A stretch of 64,000 bases of DNA, from contig NZ_VJXY01000001.1 of assembly GCF_014831675.1 (NCBI RefSeq), forward strand, positions 489,324 through 553,323, written 5' to 3'. The position numbers and the translations under genes are program-made. Shown here piece after piece: positions 8,865-17,580 of the stretch (the stretch's first letter is position 1; each line of letters starts with the position of its first letter). The stretch is from Komarekiella delphini-convector SJRDD-AB1 (GTDB lineage Bacteria; Cyanobacteriota; Cyanobacteriia; Cyanobacteriales; Nostocaceae). The notes below the pieces were generated by a model. It saw only the letters and a program-made list of their open reading frames with translations. It was not told where the DNA came from and searched no databases.

Positions 8865-10097
8865 GTGGCTAGTTGAAAAATTGTAGTTAAGATTTTCTCT
8901 TTACAAACTCATAAATTTAGGGCTTACTGATCTGGTATTATCACTTGGATAAACTACAAACAAAATGCTGGAAAGAGTGTAAGCCCTAATTTCATGGGTT
9001 GATCGCTACTTGCGGGTGACTTTGATAAAATTTCAAACTAATGCTATTTTTTTACGCCCTAAATGGGTTTTTAAATATAGCAGCACTCTGATTTAGTTGC
9101 AATACAGAGAAGTTCGAGCAGAACTTTGGATAGTTGTCCTTACTAATGGATTCCAAACGTGAATTGATGTAAGTAAGCTGGGTCAACACTGACATGTGTA
9201 TTCCCGGCTTCTGCCTGCAAAAGTGTCTGTAAATATTCTCTAGAGGAAATTTAAAAGTTTGAAGTGCGATCGCTAAACCATAACAACCTTTCTGGCTTTT
9301 GAGTTAGAGGTCTGAAAATATGCTTTTTCTAAATTTTGTGTAATCACTTTTTTTGAGATTTTACTACGTACTAAAGACCTCTTTAAAATAAATCTTTGGC
9401 TAATATCTTAACTTAATCTCAACTGACTAAAAGCCCTGCAATGTATAGCTTTTATCCATTGAAAGGCTTTTAAAATTTAAGCTTCAACTGAATTTTAGTG
9501 ACTCTGATACAAGATGTATGTTCTAATTATTTTTTGAGTGAGCTAAAATACACCTCTGAGCACTTAAAAAGTTAATAAATGACAAATGAAAAAGTGGGAA
9601 ACACAATTTGGCAAGTATCCTGGGAATCATGATATATAAATTAAATCTTTAAAAGCTTATTTGCTATTTCTCACTTATGATATGAGCGTTAGAAAGTTAT
9701 ACAAGTGCCTATGTAGATCCTCTCTCACAACTCCCTAAACACATTCCTCAGCCTAAACGTTTACTCTGAAAGGATTATATATTATTCTTCTATCAAAGTA
9801 TTTTTATAACTTGAGATATATGATTTGGGAATTAAGTTATGAAAAAATGAAAAATTTTCTAGAGTCTCGCTAGCATTACTGATTTTTACAGATGGAATTT
9901 CGATTAAAAATACATTACCTAAAATTTCTAATATTGAGCAAGAAATGCAATAAGCAAATACAATACTCATAAAAGTTACACCTTACGTCTTTATACTCTT
10001 GCTAAAGTGACAATCCTTGTCTCAATATGGTTTAGCAATGCCGACGCCAAAGGATTTATAAGTCTAAAATCTGCCGATATCAAGTGCAATAGTACCT
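8865..10097. other. 1.2-kb gene-free region after ftsY
   Basis: AT-rich and without a convincing reading frame on either strand; a 62-codon minus-strand frame at 9782-9970 has no recognisable domain. It contains an 11-bp perfect inverted repeat (8917-8927 and 8979-8989), a second 8-bp pair AGAGGTCT/AGACCTCT (9306-9313 and 9375-9382) and one HIP1 site near 9267. In related genomes other genes may follow ftsY, so this may be eroded DNA or a regulatory/ncRNA region; I cannot tell. Confidence 0.5.
8909..8999. repeat. MITE-like inverted repeat pair
   Basis: TTAGGGCTTAC (8917-8927) and its exact complement GTAAGCCCTAA (8979-8989) enclose 51 bp. Outside the perfect 11 bp the match continues imperfectly for several bases on each side (CAT.AA against its complement). 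The size and spacing resemble a small non-autonomous element or its footprint rather than a terminator, because the loop is long and no U-tract follows. Confidence 0.45.
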
Positions 10098-11510
10098 GTG
10101 CCTGTGTCTCAACTGCCCTCTCAACCCACTGACAGCAATAGTAGTGCCGCGACAGATGTCACACCAGTAGTGGCGCTGAAAGAACTCGTGGCGCGGTTGC
10201 ATCGGGAACAAAATAAAATCCAAGATTTACTAAGTTCTTTAGGATTTGCCCTGAGAAGCTTCAATAATTTGAATCAGTTTTTAGAATTGATTCCGCTGAT
10301 GGCAACACGGGTTACAGATGCGGACGGCAGTGCTCTGTTTCTCTACAAACCTAATGGTCAAGTCAGGTTAGAGCAACTACACTGGCAAGATAGTCGCCAG
10401 CGTAAAAATATCCGCAAAGCGCTGGAAACAGCTAGCAGTCAGATTACACTTGTGCCTAACACTGTTCCTTTAGCAGCGGCTACAGGGATTTTGGATGACC
10501 AAATGCATCGCTATTTGGGGCCAGATGTGCAAATCTTTGGCACGGCAATTTTGGTTAAGCATACAGAACGGGGATGGCTGTACGTCTTGAGCCGCGATCC
10601 TGAATATAGCTGGACAGAAACCAGACAGAAGTTAGTTAGGTTAGTGGCAGATCAAACAGCGGTAGCTATTGAAAACGATGAACTAGCCGTAGAACTAAGA
10701 AAGAAAGAACGTCTAGACCAAGAACTAGAAATTGGTGCAGAAATTCAACGACGACTTTTGCCACGTCAATGCCCCACAATTCCTGGTGTAGCTCTCGCCG
10801 CACGCTGTAAACCTGCTAATCGTGTTGGCGGAGACTATTACGACTTTATTCCCACCAATCACAATCAGATTCAGCCAACTACTCAAAGCAGTGTGGAAAC
10901 TGGGCGTTGGGGTTTAGTAATTGGGGATGTCATGGGAAAAGGCGTTCCCGCAGGGCTGATCATGACTATGATGCGGGGAATGCTACGAGGAGAAGTACTA
11001 CATGGTAATTCTCCAGCAGGAATTTTACAAAACTTAAACCGCGTCATGTATGCGGATTTGGAAAATTCCCACCGCTTTGTAACGTTATTTTACTCAGAAT
11101 ATAATCCTGAAAGCCAAATTTTGTCTTACAGCAATGCGGCGCACAATCCTCCTTTGTGGTGGCACGCAGCTACAAAAGCTGTTACGCGTCTGGATACCTT
11201 GGGAATGCTAATCGGTTTAGATGCTAATAGCCAATATGAGGATGCCCAGGCACAGTTAGAGCCTGGAGACACAATTATTTACTATACAGATGGATTGACT
11301 GATGCTGCTGCCGCAGGTGGCGATCGCTTCGACGAAGACAACTTTATTACTGCTTTCAACACAGCTTGTAAGTATTGTAATGGCCCACAGGAGATTGTGG
11401 ATTACCTATTTGACCAAGTTCAGCAATTCATCGGTTCTGATAAGCAAAACACAGATGATATGACACTAGTTGTTTTACAAATTCTGTACCCAACAGTTAG
11501 TAGCCAGTAG
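10098..11510 (+). CDS. GAF-domain PP2C-type serine phosphatase (RsbU/SpoIIE family)
   Basis: 470 residues from a GTG start. An N-terminal coiled segment and a GAF domain (about 50-200; LMATRVTDADGSALFLY) precede a short coiled linker (RKKERLDQELEIGAEIQRRLLP) and a PP2C_2 domain. Metal-binding and catalytic motifs are present: GGDYYDF, IGDVMGKGVPAGLIM, YSNAAHNPPLWW, YYTDGLTDA and DDMTLVVL. Such proteins dephosphorylate an STAS-domain anti-anti-sigma factor in partner-switching; no STAS or RsbW-like gene is in this window. The linker plus GAF arrangement implies activation by a small ligand or by dimer rearrangement. Ligand unknown. Confidence 0.92.
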   Translation: MPVSQLPSQPTDSNSSAATDVTPVVALKELVARLHREQNKIQDLLSSLGFALRSFNNLNQFLELIPLMATRVTDADGSALFLYKPNGQVRLEQLHWQDSRQRKNIRKALETASSQITLVPNTVPLAAATGILDDQMHRYLGPDVQIFGTAILVKHTERGWLYVLSRDPEYSWTETRQKLVRLVADQTAVAIENDELAVELRKKERLDQELEIGAEIQRRLLPRQCPTIPGVALAARCKPANRVGGDYYDFIPTNHNQIQPTTQSSVETGRWGLVIGDVMGKGVPAGLIMTMMRGMLRGEVLHGNSPAGILQNLNRVMYADLENSHRFVTLFYSEYNPESQILSYSNAAHNPPLWWHAATKAVTRLDTLGMLIGLDANSQYEDAQAQLEPGDTIIYYTDGLTDAAAAGGDRFDEDNFITAFNTACKYCNGPQEIVDYLFDQVQQFIGSDKQNTDDMTLVVLQILYPTVSSQ

Positions 11511-11647
11511 TTATTAGCTAATAACTTATAACTTGTGGACTAGTAAATTAGTTACAACTTGTGTAGATCAGGTTGAGAACGTAACCCAGCAAAGTCCTGA
11601 CAATATTGGATTGAAGAACGAAACTCAAACGCATTGGTCTAAAAATA

Positions 11648-13006
11648 TCAACTTGTTGTCCTTTCAAAACGTATAATTTCATCACTATTAGCACGGTTAT
11701 ATCTAACAACGGCGATAACTTTAGATTGTTGATCGTTTACAGTGATTAATCCAGATCTGTTGCTAAGTTGCATCGAATTCAAACTAGAGCGGGTAATTGC
11801 AAACTGCTTAACTTCGTTTGGCTGAAGAATACCACTCAATGGTTGAGGACGAGCTGCTTTATCGCGCATCTCCCAACTTGTTAAGTCAATCGGTTTATCT
11901 GTCACATTCTGCAACTTAACCCACTCTCCTATGTCCTCTGCTCCTACAGGATTTGCTAACGCTTCTACAATTATTACTGGCTGATTATTTTTGATTTCTA
12001 TTGGCACAACCTCCACATCAGGACGCTCTTTAGAAACATCTGGAAGTGTTTCCGTCCCCTCGTTACCGAGAAATATAGGGAAGAATGAACGAATAAAATC
12101 TCCGCGACTACCATCAGATTTGATATTGCGGTATATGACTAAATCGTAGACGCCACTATTGATAATAGTACGTCTCTTGTCTTGCTTTACTCTGTCATTT
12201 ATGCTCTCAAAGTAAACAACTGTTCCCATTGCAATTTCCGACTCTGGACTAGAACCGACAAAAAATCCACCTTTTTTCTTAAACAACTGAGCGATAACTT
12301 CGCCTCGCATATTAGTAAGATACTGTAACATTTGCAAGGTGATCACATTTGGATGATTTGGTATTTCATCACCTTGCAAATCATATTTATAGCCGAGAAA
12401 GTTGACGTTACGAATTTTTTCATCAAAGTAGAACTTAATCCAGGAGTGATAACCAGAAATTTCTCCTAAGTTCTGTGTTCTATCTCTAGTGCTTCTGAAA
12501 TTTTCGTCAAACTTCGCTTCTCCAACAAAGACATGTTCAAAACCAGAACAGAAATGAGTAGATTTGCCTTTGTAGTAGTTGGTATACATCTCAAACCAAA
12601 TCTGTTTGAGTCTGGCTCGGAATTTTTGCTGTGAAAGATTTTCTCCCAATTCTTGATTGATATATTCTAATGCCAGCTTCATCGGTTCAGTGGGCAGAAT
12701 GGCATCAAGAAATTTTTCGATTTCTTCCTGTTCTTCGGTAGTTAAAATTTCATCTGCACGAAAATTGGCAACATAATTGTTTAGGAGTTGGACAAAGGTG
12801 GTATAAGTTTGACCATTTAACTTTTCCTCATTTACCTGGAAAAATAGAGGTTGAGTAGCTAAGTCAATATTAGTTTTACCACTTGCTTCTGTCTGTAAAT
12901 CAAGGAGAATATCAGCATCGGGATTTTTCCAACCGTCTCCACTTCTCAGACTGACTGAGAACCCATTCTTGTCGCTATTCCAGATCTGTTGATAGATATC
13001 GCTCAC
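11648..13006 (-). CDS. Eukaryotic-type EndoU endoribonuclease fused to a lamin-tail domain
   Basis: 452 residues, no signal peptide. Residues 1 to about 295 match the whole XendoU fold as known from animals and plants: IYQQIWNSDKN at the start, FVQLLNNYVANF and LPTEPMKLALEYI in the N-terminal helical half, and a catalytic half with CSGFEHVFVGE (His158), GYHSWIKFYF (His187) and KKKGGFFVGSSPE (Lys243-245 region), the expected His-His-Lys site for Mn-assisted or metal-free cleavage at uridines. Residues about 340-450 form a lamin-tail (LTD) beta-sandwich: VIIVEALANPVGAEDIGEW, LQNVTDKPIDLTSWEMRDKA. LTDs are often appended to nucleases. It lies alone between a phosphatase and a hypothetical gene; no immunity or toxin-delivery gene adjoins it. 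Cellular role unknown. Confidence 0.82.
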   Translation of the reverse strand: MSDIYQQIWNSDKNGFSVSLRSGDGWKNPDADILLDLQTEASGKTNIDLATQPLFFQVNEEKLNGQTYTTFVQLLNNYVANFRADEILTTEEQEEIEKFLDAILPTEPMKLALEYINQELGENLSQQKFRARLKQIWFEMYTNYYKGKSTHFCSGFEHVFVGEAKFDENFRSTRDRTQNLGEISGYHSWIKFYFDEKIRNVNFLGYKYDLQGDEIPNHPNVITLQMLQYLTNMRGEVIAQLFKKKGGFFVGSSPESEIAMGTVVYFESINDRVKQDKRRTIINSGVYDLVIYRNIKSDGSRGDFIRSFFPIFLGNEGTETLPDVSKERPDVEVVPIEIKNNQPVIIVEALANPVGAEDIGEWVKLQNVTDKPIDLTSWEMRDKAARPQPLSGILQPNEVKQFAITRSSLNSMQLSNRSGLITVNDQQSKVIAVVRYNRANSDEIIRFERTTS

Positions 13007-13439
13007 GGGTGTATCTCCTGTTGTTGTTATAAATACCAGCTTGATGTCAATAGCCTGTAGCCAAACTTTTTCTAAAGTTTAGCTGAACATCTCCGTATCT
13101 AAAAATTAAATGCCTTATTTAACTCATTTAAAGTACGGTAATTACAGGTGTATCATCTGAATTATGGGCGTGACCTTATCGGTTGCAAAGGCAATTAATC
13201 GGTTAGGCATCAGATAGTTGTGAACTACCGCATTTTGAAATTAAGGTATTAGCGATCGCCACCAATGGTCTAATACTTTACTCATGATTAGGCTTTCGCT
13301 CAGGTTCTCTAAGTTAAAGTATAACTACGTAATCGACAGTTGTTTTTTATTACAAACTGTAATACCATCACCAATAATGGCTCAGTGTTGTTAGGCATGG
13401 CAGTACCCCACTGGGTGATTTTGCTTGCCTTGTCAGTAA

Positions 13440-14063
13440 TTACCGATAAACAAGCCCTAGCCAATGAGGATAAGCATAAGAATCCGCAGCCCCCAATCTT
13501 GACCCCTGATAAGTATTGAATATAGAACTGGCTGTTGTCTGAAGATTATCCATCAAGCACACATCCTCGCCGGAAGCTTCAAAGCCAATACTCCACCAAG
13601 GATTGTCCCTAATCACTAGATGTGTGATTTCCACAGTACAAGGGTTATCTATGTTCTCATTGCCTACAACGGGTTGTACTGAAGAGTCGGGTAAGACTTG
13701 ATAAAGTTGTGAATAACGAACTTTCTGCACACTCACCCACGAAGCGTTGTCTAAAACTGTTGCAGGCTGGAAACTTTCTCCTGTGGAATCGCAACACAGC
13801 CACTTACCCCATTTTTCTGCTCTACCCTCTGCTAATTCCCCAAAACGTACTAAGTCTAATTCTGCTTGACGCCATTTGACTTCTAGCCTTCCTTGTCGCA
13901 GTTTTATCCCCATGTAATCACACCCTGGTGAGTAGAGATACAAATCTTCTCTTGATTCTGGTGATTGAAATGGGTCAACAAGACAGTTTTGCTGAAACCA
14001 AAGTTTAATGTCTTCCGGGATTGTGCCAGGGTAGAACCAGCGCAATTCGTTAGTTATCAGCAT
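13440..14063 (-). CDS. Conserved-looking hypothetical protein
   Basis: 207 residues, soluble, no signal peptide, rich in Trp (starts LITNELRWFYPGTIPEDIKLW) with several Cys. I do not recognise a family. The pattern of a leading Glu-Arg strand, MGIKLRQGRLEVKWR and WWSIGFEAS is faintly reminiscent of CYTH/triphosphate-tunnel proteins, in which alternating Glu, Arg and Lys line a barrel, but this is only a resemblance. The frame is complete, with coding-type codon use, and it is convergent with nothing nearby; it sits upstream of the divergently transcribed CyanoP gene. A 430-bp spacer separates it from the EndoU gene. Confidence 0.65.
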   Translation of the reverse strand: MLITNELRWFYPGTIPEDIKLWFQQNCLVDPFQSPESREDLYLYSPGCDYMGIKLRQGRLEVKWRQAELDLVRFGELAEGRAEKWGKWLCCDSTGESFQPATVLDNASWVSVQKVRYSQLYQVLPDSSVQPVVGNENIDNPCTVEITHLVIRDNPWWSIGFEASGEDVCLMDNLQTTASSIFNTYQGSRLGAADSYAYPHWLGLVYR

Positions 14064-14236
14064 AATTTGTTTAGTCAGGAGATAGGAGGTAGGAGTTATA
14101 AAAATTCCCCTCTGCTTCCCTCATATTCCCATGTCCCAATCTAGTGCGTCATCCGAAGCGTCCCTGATGATGGGAGAATAAAAACGAGAAATGATGCTGG
14201 CATTGTGTTGCCTCCAGCCTAAAGGAATCTATAGAA

Positions 14237-14782
14237 ATGTGGAAACGAATTGCATTGATTTTGCTATTGGTGTTGAGCTTCAGCTTGAGTAATTCTGGTG
14301 TAGCGGCTGCGGCTGGACTCAAAAGCTTTGTAGACACTAATGATGGCTATGAGTTTTTATATCCTAACGGCTGGGTGCAAGTTAAAGTTGCTAACGGCCC
14401 AGATGTGGTATTTCACGATTTGATTGAGATATCTGAAAATGTATCTGTGGTGATTAGTCCCGTTCCAGAAGGTAAAACGTTGCCAGAACTAGGGACACCC
14501 ACAGAAGTAGGATATAAGTTAGGAAAAGCTGCTCTAGCTCCTCCTGACTCTGGTCGCTCAGCTGAATTGGTCAATGCCGTTGAGCGAGAAGTTGACGGTA
14601 AAACGTACTACCTTCTGGAGTATGAGGTTAAACTTCCCAATCAGCAAGAACGACACAACATCGCCAGCGTTGCTGTTAGCCGTGGTAAACTTTTCACCTT
14701 GAATGCCTCAATTCCTGAAAGGCGTTGGCAGAAAGTTAAACGTATGATTGACAATGTTGTGAATTCTTTTTCTGTTTATTAG
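14237..14782 (+). CDS. psbP: CyanoP, PsbP-family photosystem II protein
   Basis: 181 residues with an N-terminal export signal (basic start MWKR, hydrophobic core LILLLVLSFSLS, then SGVAAAAGL). The mature part carries the PsbP signature FVDTNDGYEFLYPNGWVQ, then VVFHDLIE, SVVISPV and the C-terminal MIDNVVNSFSVY. CyanoP sits on the lumenal side of photosystem II and is thought to help assembly. Many homologues are lipoproteins with a lipobox Cys; none is visible at this cleavage region, so this one is predicted to be cleaved by signal peptidase I or held by its signal helix. It is followed 66 bp later by maf. Confidence 0.93.
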   Translation: MWKRIALILLLVLSFSLSNSGVAAAAGLKSFVDTNDGYEFLYPNGWVQVKVANGPDVVFHDLIEISENVSVVISPVPEGKTLPELGTPTEVGYKLGKAALAPPDSGRSAELVNAVEREVDGKTYYLLEYEVKLPNQQERHNIASVAVSRGKLFTLNASIPERRWQKVKRMIDNVVNSFSVY

Positions 14783-14802
14783 TCATTTGTCATTTGTCAT
14801 TT
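14782..14802. repeat. Heptamer STRR (GTCATTT), 3 units
   Basis: Three perfect GTCATTT heptamers immediately after the CyanoP stop codon. A shorter relative (TTTGTCATTTGTCATT) is near 34053. These are short tandem repeats typical of Nostocales intergenic DNA. Confidence 0.8.
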
Positions 14803-14847
14803 GTTTAAGTAAAAGTCTTTTTGTCTTTTTATCTCCCCTAGTTCTCT

Positions 14848-15441
14848 ATGGGAATTCTACCCTTTGTACTTGCTTCTGCTTCTCCAGCGCGACGCCGCTT
14901 GCTGCAAACTGTTGGTATTGAACCGATAGTTAGACCCAGTGATTTTGATGAGTCGCAAATTCAATTAAATGAGCCTGCACAATTGGTCAAAACTCTCGCC
15001 CAGTGCAAGGCGGAAACTGTCGTACCGCAGTTTGAATCAGCTTTGATTATGGGTTGTGATTCGGTTTTGTCACTCAATGGTGAGATTCATGGCAAACCAG
15101 CAAACGCCTCAGAAGCGATCGCTCGTTGGCAGGTGATGCAAGGTAATTTTGGCGACTTGTACACAGGTCATGCCTTGATTGACCTTTCTCAAAACCGCAC
15201 CATAGTTAAATCCCAAGTGACAAGGGTTTACTTTGGTCAAATGAGCGATCGCGCAATTGCTGCCTATGTAGCCACAGGTGAACCCCTCAAATGTGCTGGT
15301 GCTTTCGCCCTCGAAGGTTTTGGCAGTCTATTTGTCGAAAAAATCGAAGGTTGTCACAGCAACGTGATTGGACTCAGTTTACCTCTGCTGCGGCACATGT
15401 TAGCGGAACTAGGATACGATGTTACTGATTTTTGGCGATAG
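14848..15441 (+). CDS. maf: Maf-family nucleotide pyrophosphatase
   Basis: 197 residues, the usual length. Maf proteins hydrolyse dTTP/UTP or modified nucleotides to the monophosphate and pyrophosphate, as house-cleaning enzymes linked to septum control. Visible motifs: [12 protein letters not shown] (residues 8-19), the catalytic MGCDSV with Asp71, and GxIxGKP (residues 79-84), then TGHALI. The ending includes the conserved [12 protein letters not shown]. It starts at an ATG 66 bp after the CyanoP gene and may be cotranscribed with it. Subfamily (YhdE- versus YceF-like) cannot be decided here. Confidence 0.93.
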   Translation: MGILPFVLASASPARRRLLQTVGIEPIVRPSDFDESQIQLNEPAQLVKTLAQCKAETVVPQFESALIMGCDSVLSLNGEIHGKPANASEAIARWQVMQGNFGDLYTGHALIDLSQNRTIVKSQVTRVYFGQMSDRAIAAYVATGEPLKCAGAFALEGFGSLFVEKIEGCHSNVIGLSLPLLRHMLAELGYDVTDFWR

Positions 15442-15491
15442 TCTAACCGCTACACAAAGTCCAGAATCCAAAATATTAACCCTTGACCCTT

Positions 15492-15519
15492 CTACAGACG
15501 CGATTAATCGCGTCTCTAC
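15492..15519. repeat. Dispersed 28-bp palindrome (GTAGAGAC family)
   Basis: CTACAGACGCGATT followed by AATCGCGTCTCTAC; the inner 20 bp (15496-15515) are a perfect palindrome. Related hairpins occur at 52225-52253, 57282-57310 and, with different arms, 63436-63464. This one lies between the convergent maf and the 73-residue gene and could work as a two-way terminator, but no U-tract is present. Confidence 0.7.
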
Positions 15520-15528
15520 TCTTGACCC

Positions 15529-15750
15529 TTAACGAAATTGTCTCCTGTGCAGCAGCGCTTCCCCATGATCTGGAATCCAAACCAGCCACTCGTCTTCAGA
15601 AACCGCACACAATAAAAGTGCTTCATCAAAACTATATAGGTTAGGAAGTTGCAAAAGCTCTACCCAAGTAGAAGCTTTTAGCTGCATATTTTCCAAATTG
15701 TGTCTTCTTGCTTGTAAAGCAAAATCTGGTCTATTAGAATCTAGTTTCAT
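15529..15750 (-). CDS. Small hypothetical protein (73 aa)
   Basis: 73 residues, no Cys, no membrane segment. The body ASTWVELLQLPNLYSFDEALLLCAVSEDEWLVWIPDHGEALL is strongly patterned (alternating Trp/Leu with acidic residues, one internal Cys in LLCAVS) and looks like a folded small domain; I believe similar short proteins are common in Nostocales but cannot name a family. It is convergent with maf and divergent from pcyA, 200 bp upstream. Real-gene status rests on composition and isolation from other frames. Confidence 0.55.
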   Translation of the reverse strand: MKLDSNRPDFALQARRHNLENMQLKASTWVELLQLPNLYSFDEALLLCAVSEDEWLVWIPDHGEALLHRRQFR

Positions 15751-15951
15751 AGCTGTGTACTAGTCTAAGCTCATGGACTAATTAAAAATTATTTCTGTAA
15801 CCTAGACTACAAAATAAATAATATTATTGGAAAGTCAATGTTTCATAACTTTACGTTGGCTGGGTTTAAGTGTTTGCTTATATTGCAAGCTAGAACAGGT
15901 GTGGCACAGCAGGCTGTAGACTGGCAACTAGATAACATTTCTCAGTAGAAC

Positions 15952-16713
15952 ATGTCATTTACTTCTATTCCCTCACTGCGTGAGCAACAACATCCCCTAA
16001 TTCGTCAGCTAGCTGATTGCATTGAGGCAGCTTGGCATAAGCACTTGGAGCTGTCGCCTTACCAGTTGCCTGCTGAGTTAGGGTATGTAGAAGGTAGATT
16101 AGAGGGCGAAAAACTAATAATTCAAAACAGCTGTTACCAAACTCCCCAGTTCCGAAAAATCCACTTGGAACTGGCAAAAGTAGGAAATATGCTGGATATT
16201 TTGCACTGTGTGATGTTTCCGCGTCCAGAATATGACTTGCCGATGTTTGGTTGTGATTTAGTTGCGGGTAGGGGTCAAATTAGTGCGGCGATCGCAGACC
16301 TTTCACCTGTTCACATAGAGCGTGTCTTACCAGCATCTTATACTTCTGCATTGACGGCGTTAACAACCCTTAACTTTTCCCAACCTCGTGAATTACCGGA
16401 ATGGGGAAATATCTTTTCAGATTTTTGTATTTTTGTGCGCCCAGGTTCTTCAGAAGAAGAAACGATGTTTCTCTCTCGCGTGGGTGATTTTTTAGATATT
16501 CATTGCACCCAGGCGATCGCCTCTAGTCCAGTTTCGCCTGAACAAGTAACGCAAAATCTTGCTGGACAACACAACTACTGCACCAAACAGCAGCAAAACG
16601 ACAAAACCCGCCGCGTATTGGAAAAAGCCTTTGGCTCAGCTTGGGCAGAACATTACATGACCACAGTTTTATTTGACCTCCCAGATTCATCATCTCCCTC
16701 TCCCCATCTGTAG
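15952..16713 (+). CDS. pcyA: Phycocyanobilin:ferredoxin oxidoreductase PcyA
   Basis: 253 residues. PcyA reduces biliverdin IXalpha by four electrons from ferredoxin to 3Z-phycocyanobilin, the chromophore of phycocyanin and phytochromes. Expected active-site residues can be placed: Glu73, His85 ([17 protein letters not shown]) and Asp102 (FGCDLVAG), three residues earlier than Glu76, His88 and Asp105 of the Synechocystis enzyme. The C-terminal part carries [11 protein letters not shown] and [17 protein letters not shown]. The gene stands alone, with 0.2 kb in front and almost 0.9 kb behind. No heme oxygenase gene is nearby. Confidence 0.97.
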   Translation: MSFTSIPSLREQQHPLIRQLADCIEAAWHKHLELSPYQLPAELGYVEGRLEGEKLIIQNSCYQTPQFRKIHLELAKVGNMLDILHCVMFPRPEYDLPMFGCDLVAGRGQISAAIADLSPVHIERVLPASYTSALTALTTLNFSQPRELPEWGNIFSDFCIFVRPGSSEEETMFLSRVGDFLDIHCTQAIASSPVSPEQVTQNLAGQHNYCTKQQQNDKTRRVLEKAFGSAWAEHYMTTVLFDLPDSSSPSPHL

Positions 16714-17580
16714 GCTCTGTTACGTTTTCCCGTAACTGATGAATGTAGAATTCATTCAACGAGAGTTTGATGGAGTCCCAAAGCAGCAATCAAAGCAGCA
16801 AGTTTTTTGGAGCAAATAGCCAAAGATGCTTTCAGCCCTGCTACAAGTTGACCAAATTAAGGAAACTGTGATGTTAAGAATGCTCAAGTTGAGAAAAATT
16901 TTTTAGTTGGTCGCTGACTTACTGAAGGAAGACTTGCTTTGGCAACAAAATCGTTTCCAACAACAGCAACAGTGTGTTTACTAAATACGCGCTATTCCTC
17001 GCTCACTGGTGTAACTATTTCTGCGAGGTTAAACAGTGCCTTTATTTATTTCAAGGTGTTTGCATATCAGATAATTAAGGGCTTTGTCTAAGATATTTGA
17101 CAGCCAATAAATTCACCTGTGGCTTACTTCCCATAGCTTAAAACTAGGGAACTCCGTCACGAATATTTTTGGTGGATTCTCATAACTGCCATCATATTCA
17201 CGTCTCCATAAGACTCAAATTTATAAAAAGGCGTCGGGAAAACCCATTTCTTCTCGGTAGGTAATGAAAGACGCCCTGACGCCGTTGACAGTTGACGGTT
17301 AACAGTTAACAGTCAACTGTCAACGTGTTATCCCATTCCCTTTTAGGAATGGGATGAGCTTAATTAATAGCCAGCAAACACAAAACGCTATTTCGCAAAG
17401 CTATGGTGTTGAGCATTCATCAAGCAGTGGATTTGAAGCAACGTCCAGCTTTAAACCACTGTTGTTTCTCCTATGCAACTGGCTGTTTACTAAAAACCCT
17501 TTTTGACTAACTAATTTAACTGCACTTAACTCATTTTTTTTACTGCCATCACCACAATTCAGATAGACGGGCAACATACC
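16714..17580. other. Gene-free region rich in inverted repeats
   Basis: About 870 bp. The first 270 bp contain stop-broken stretches (for example from the ATG at 16740) that read like an eroded Gln-rich frame, but no family could be recognised. From 17220 there are three nested or adjacent inverted repeats: GGCGTC/GACGCC near 17229 and 17269, a GTTGACA-type STRR palindrome (17283-17325) and a 10-bp hairpin (17330-17355). The final 200 bp form the leader of the devB-type gene; no NtcA site (GTA-N8-TAC) was found there. Confidence 0.5.
17283..17355. repeat. Two adjacent perfect hairpins (STRR palindrome plus 10-bp stem)
   Basis: Hairpin 1: CGTTGACAGTTGAC (17283-17296) pairs with GTCAACTGTCAACG (17312-17325), built from GTTGACA/GTTAACA heptamers. 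Hairpin 2: ATCCCATTCC (17330-17339), 6-nt loop, GGAATGGGAT (17346-17355). A close relative of hairpin 1 is at 33972-34005. Neither has a terminator U-tract. Confidence 0.75.

Noticed and set aside
9782-9970. 62-codon minus-strand frame in the ftsY downstream gap
   Set aside because: Hydrophobic, AT-rich composition without a recognisable motif or start context.
16740-17000. Possible eroded Gln-rich gene after pcyA
   Set aside because: Stops recur in every frame and no family could be recognised, so it is left as spacer DNA.
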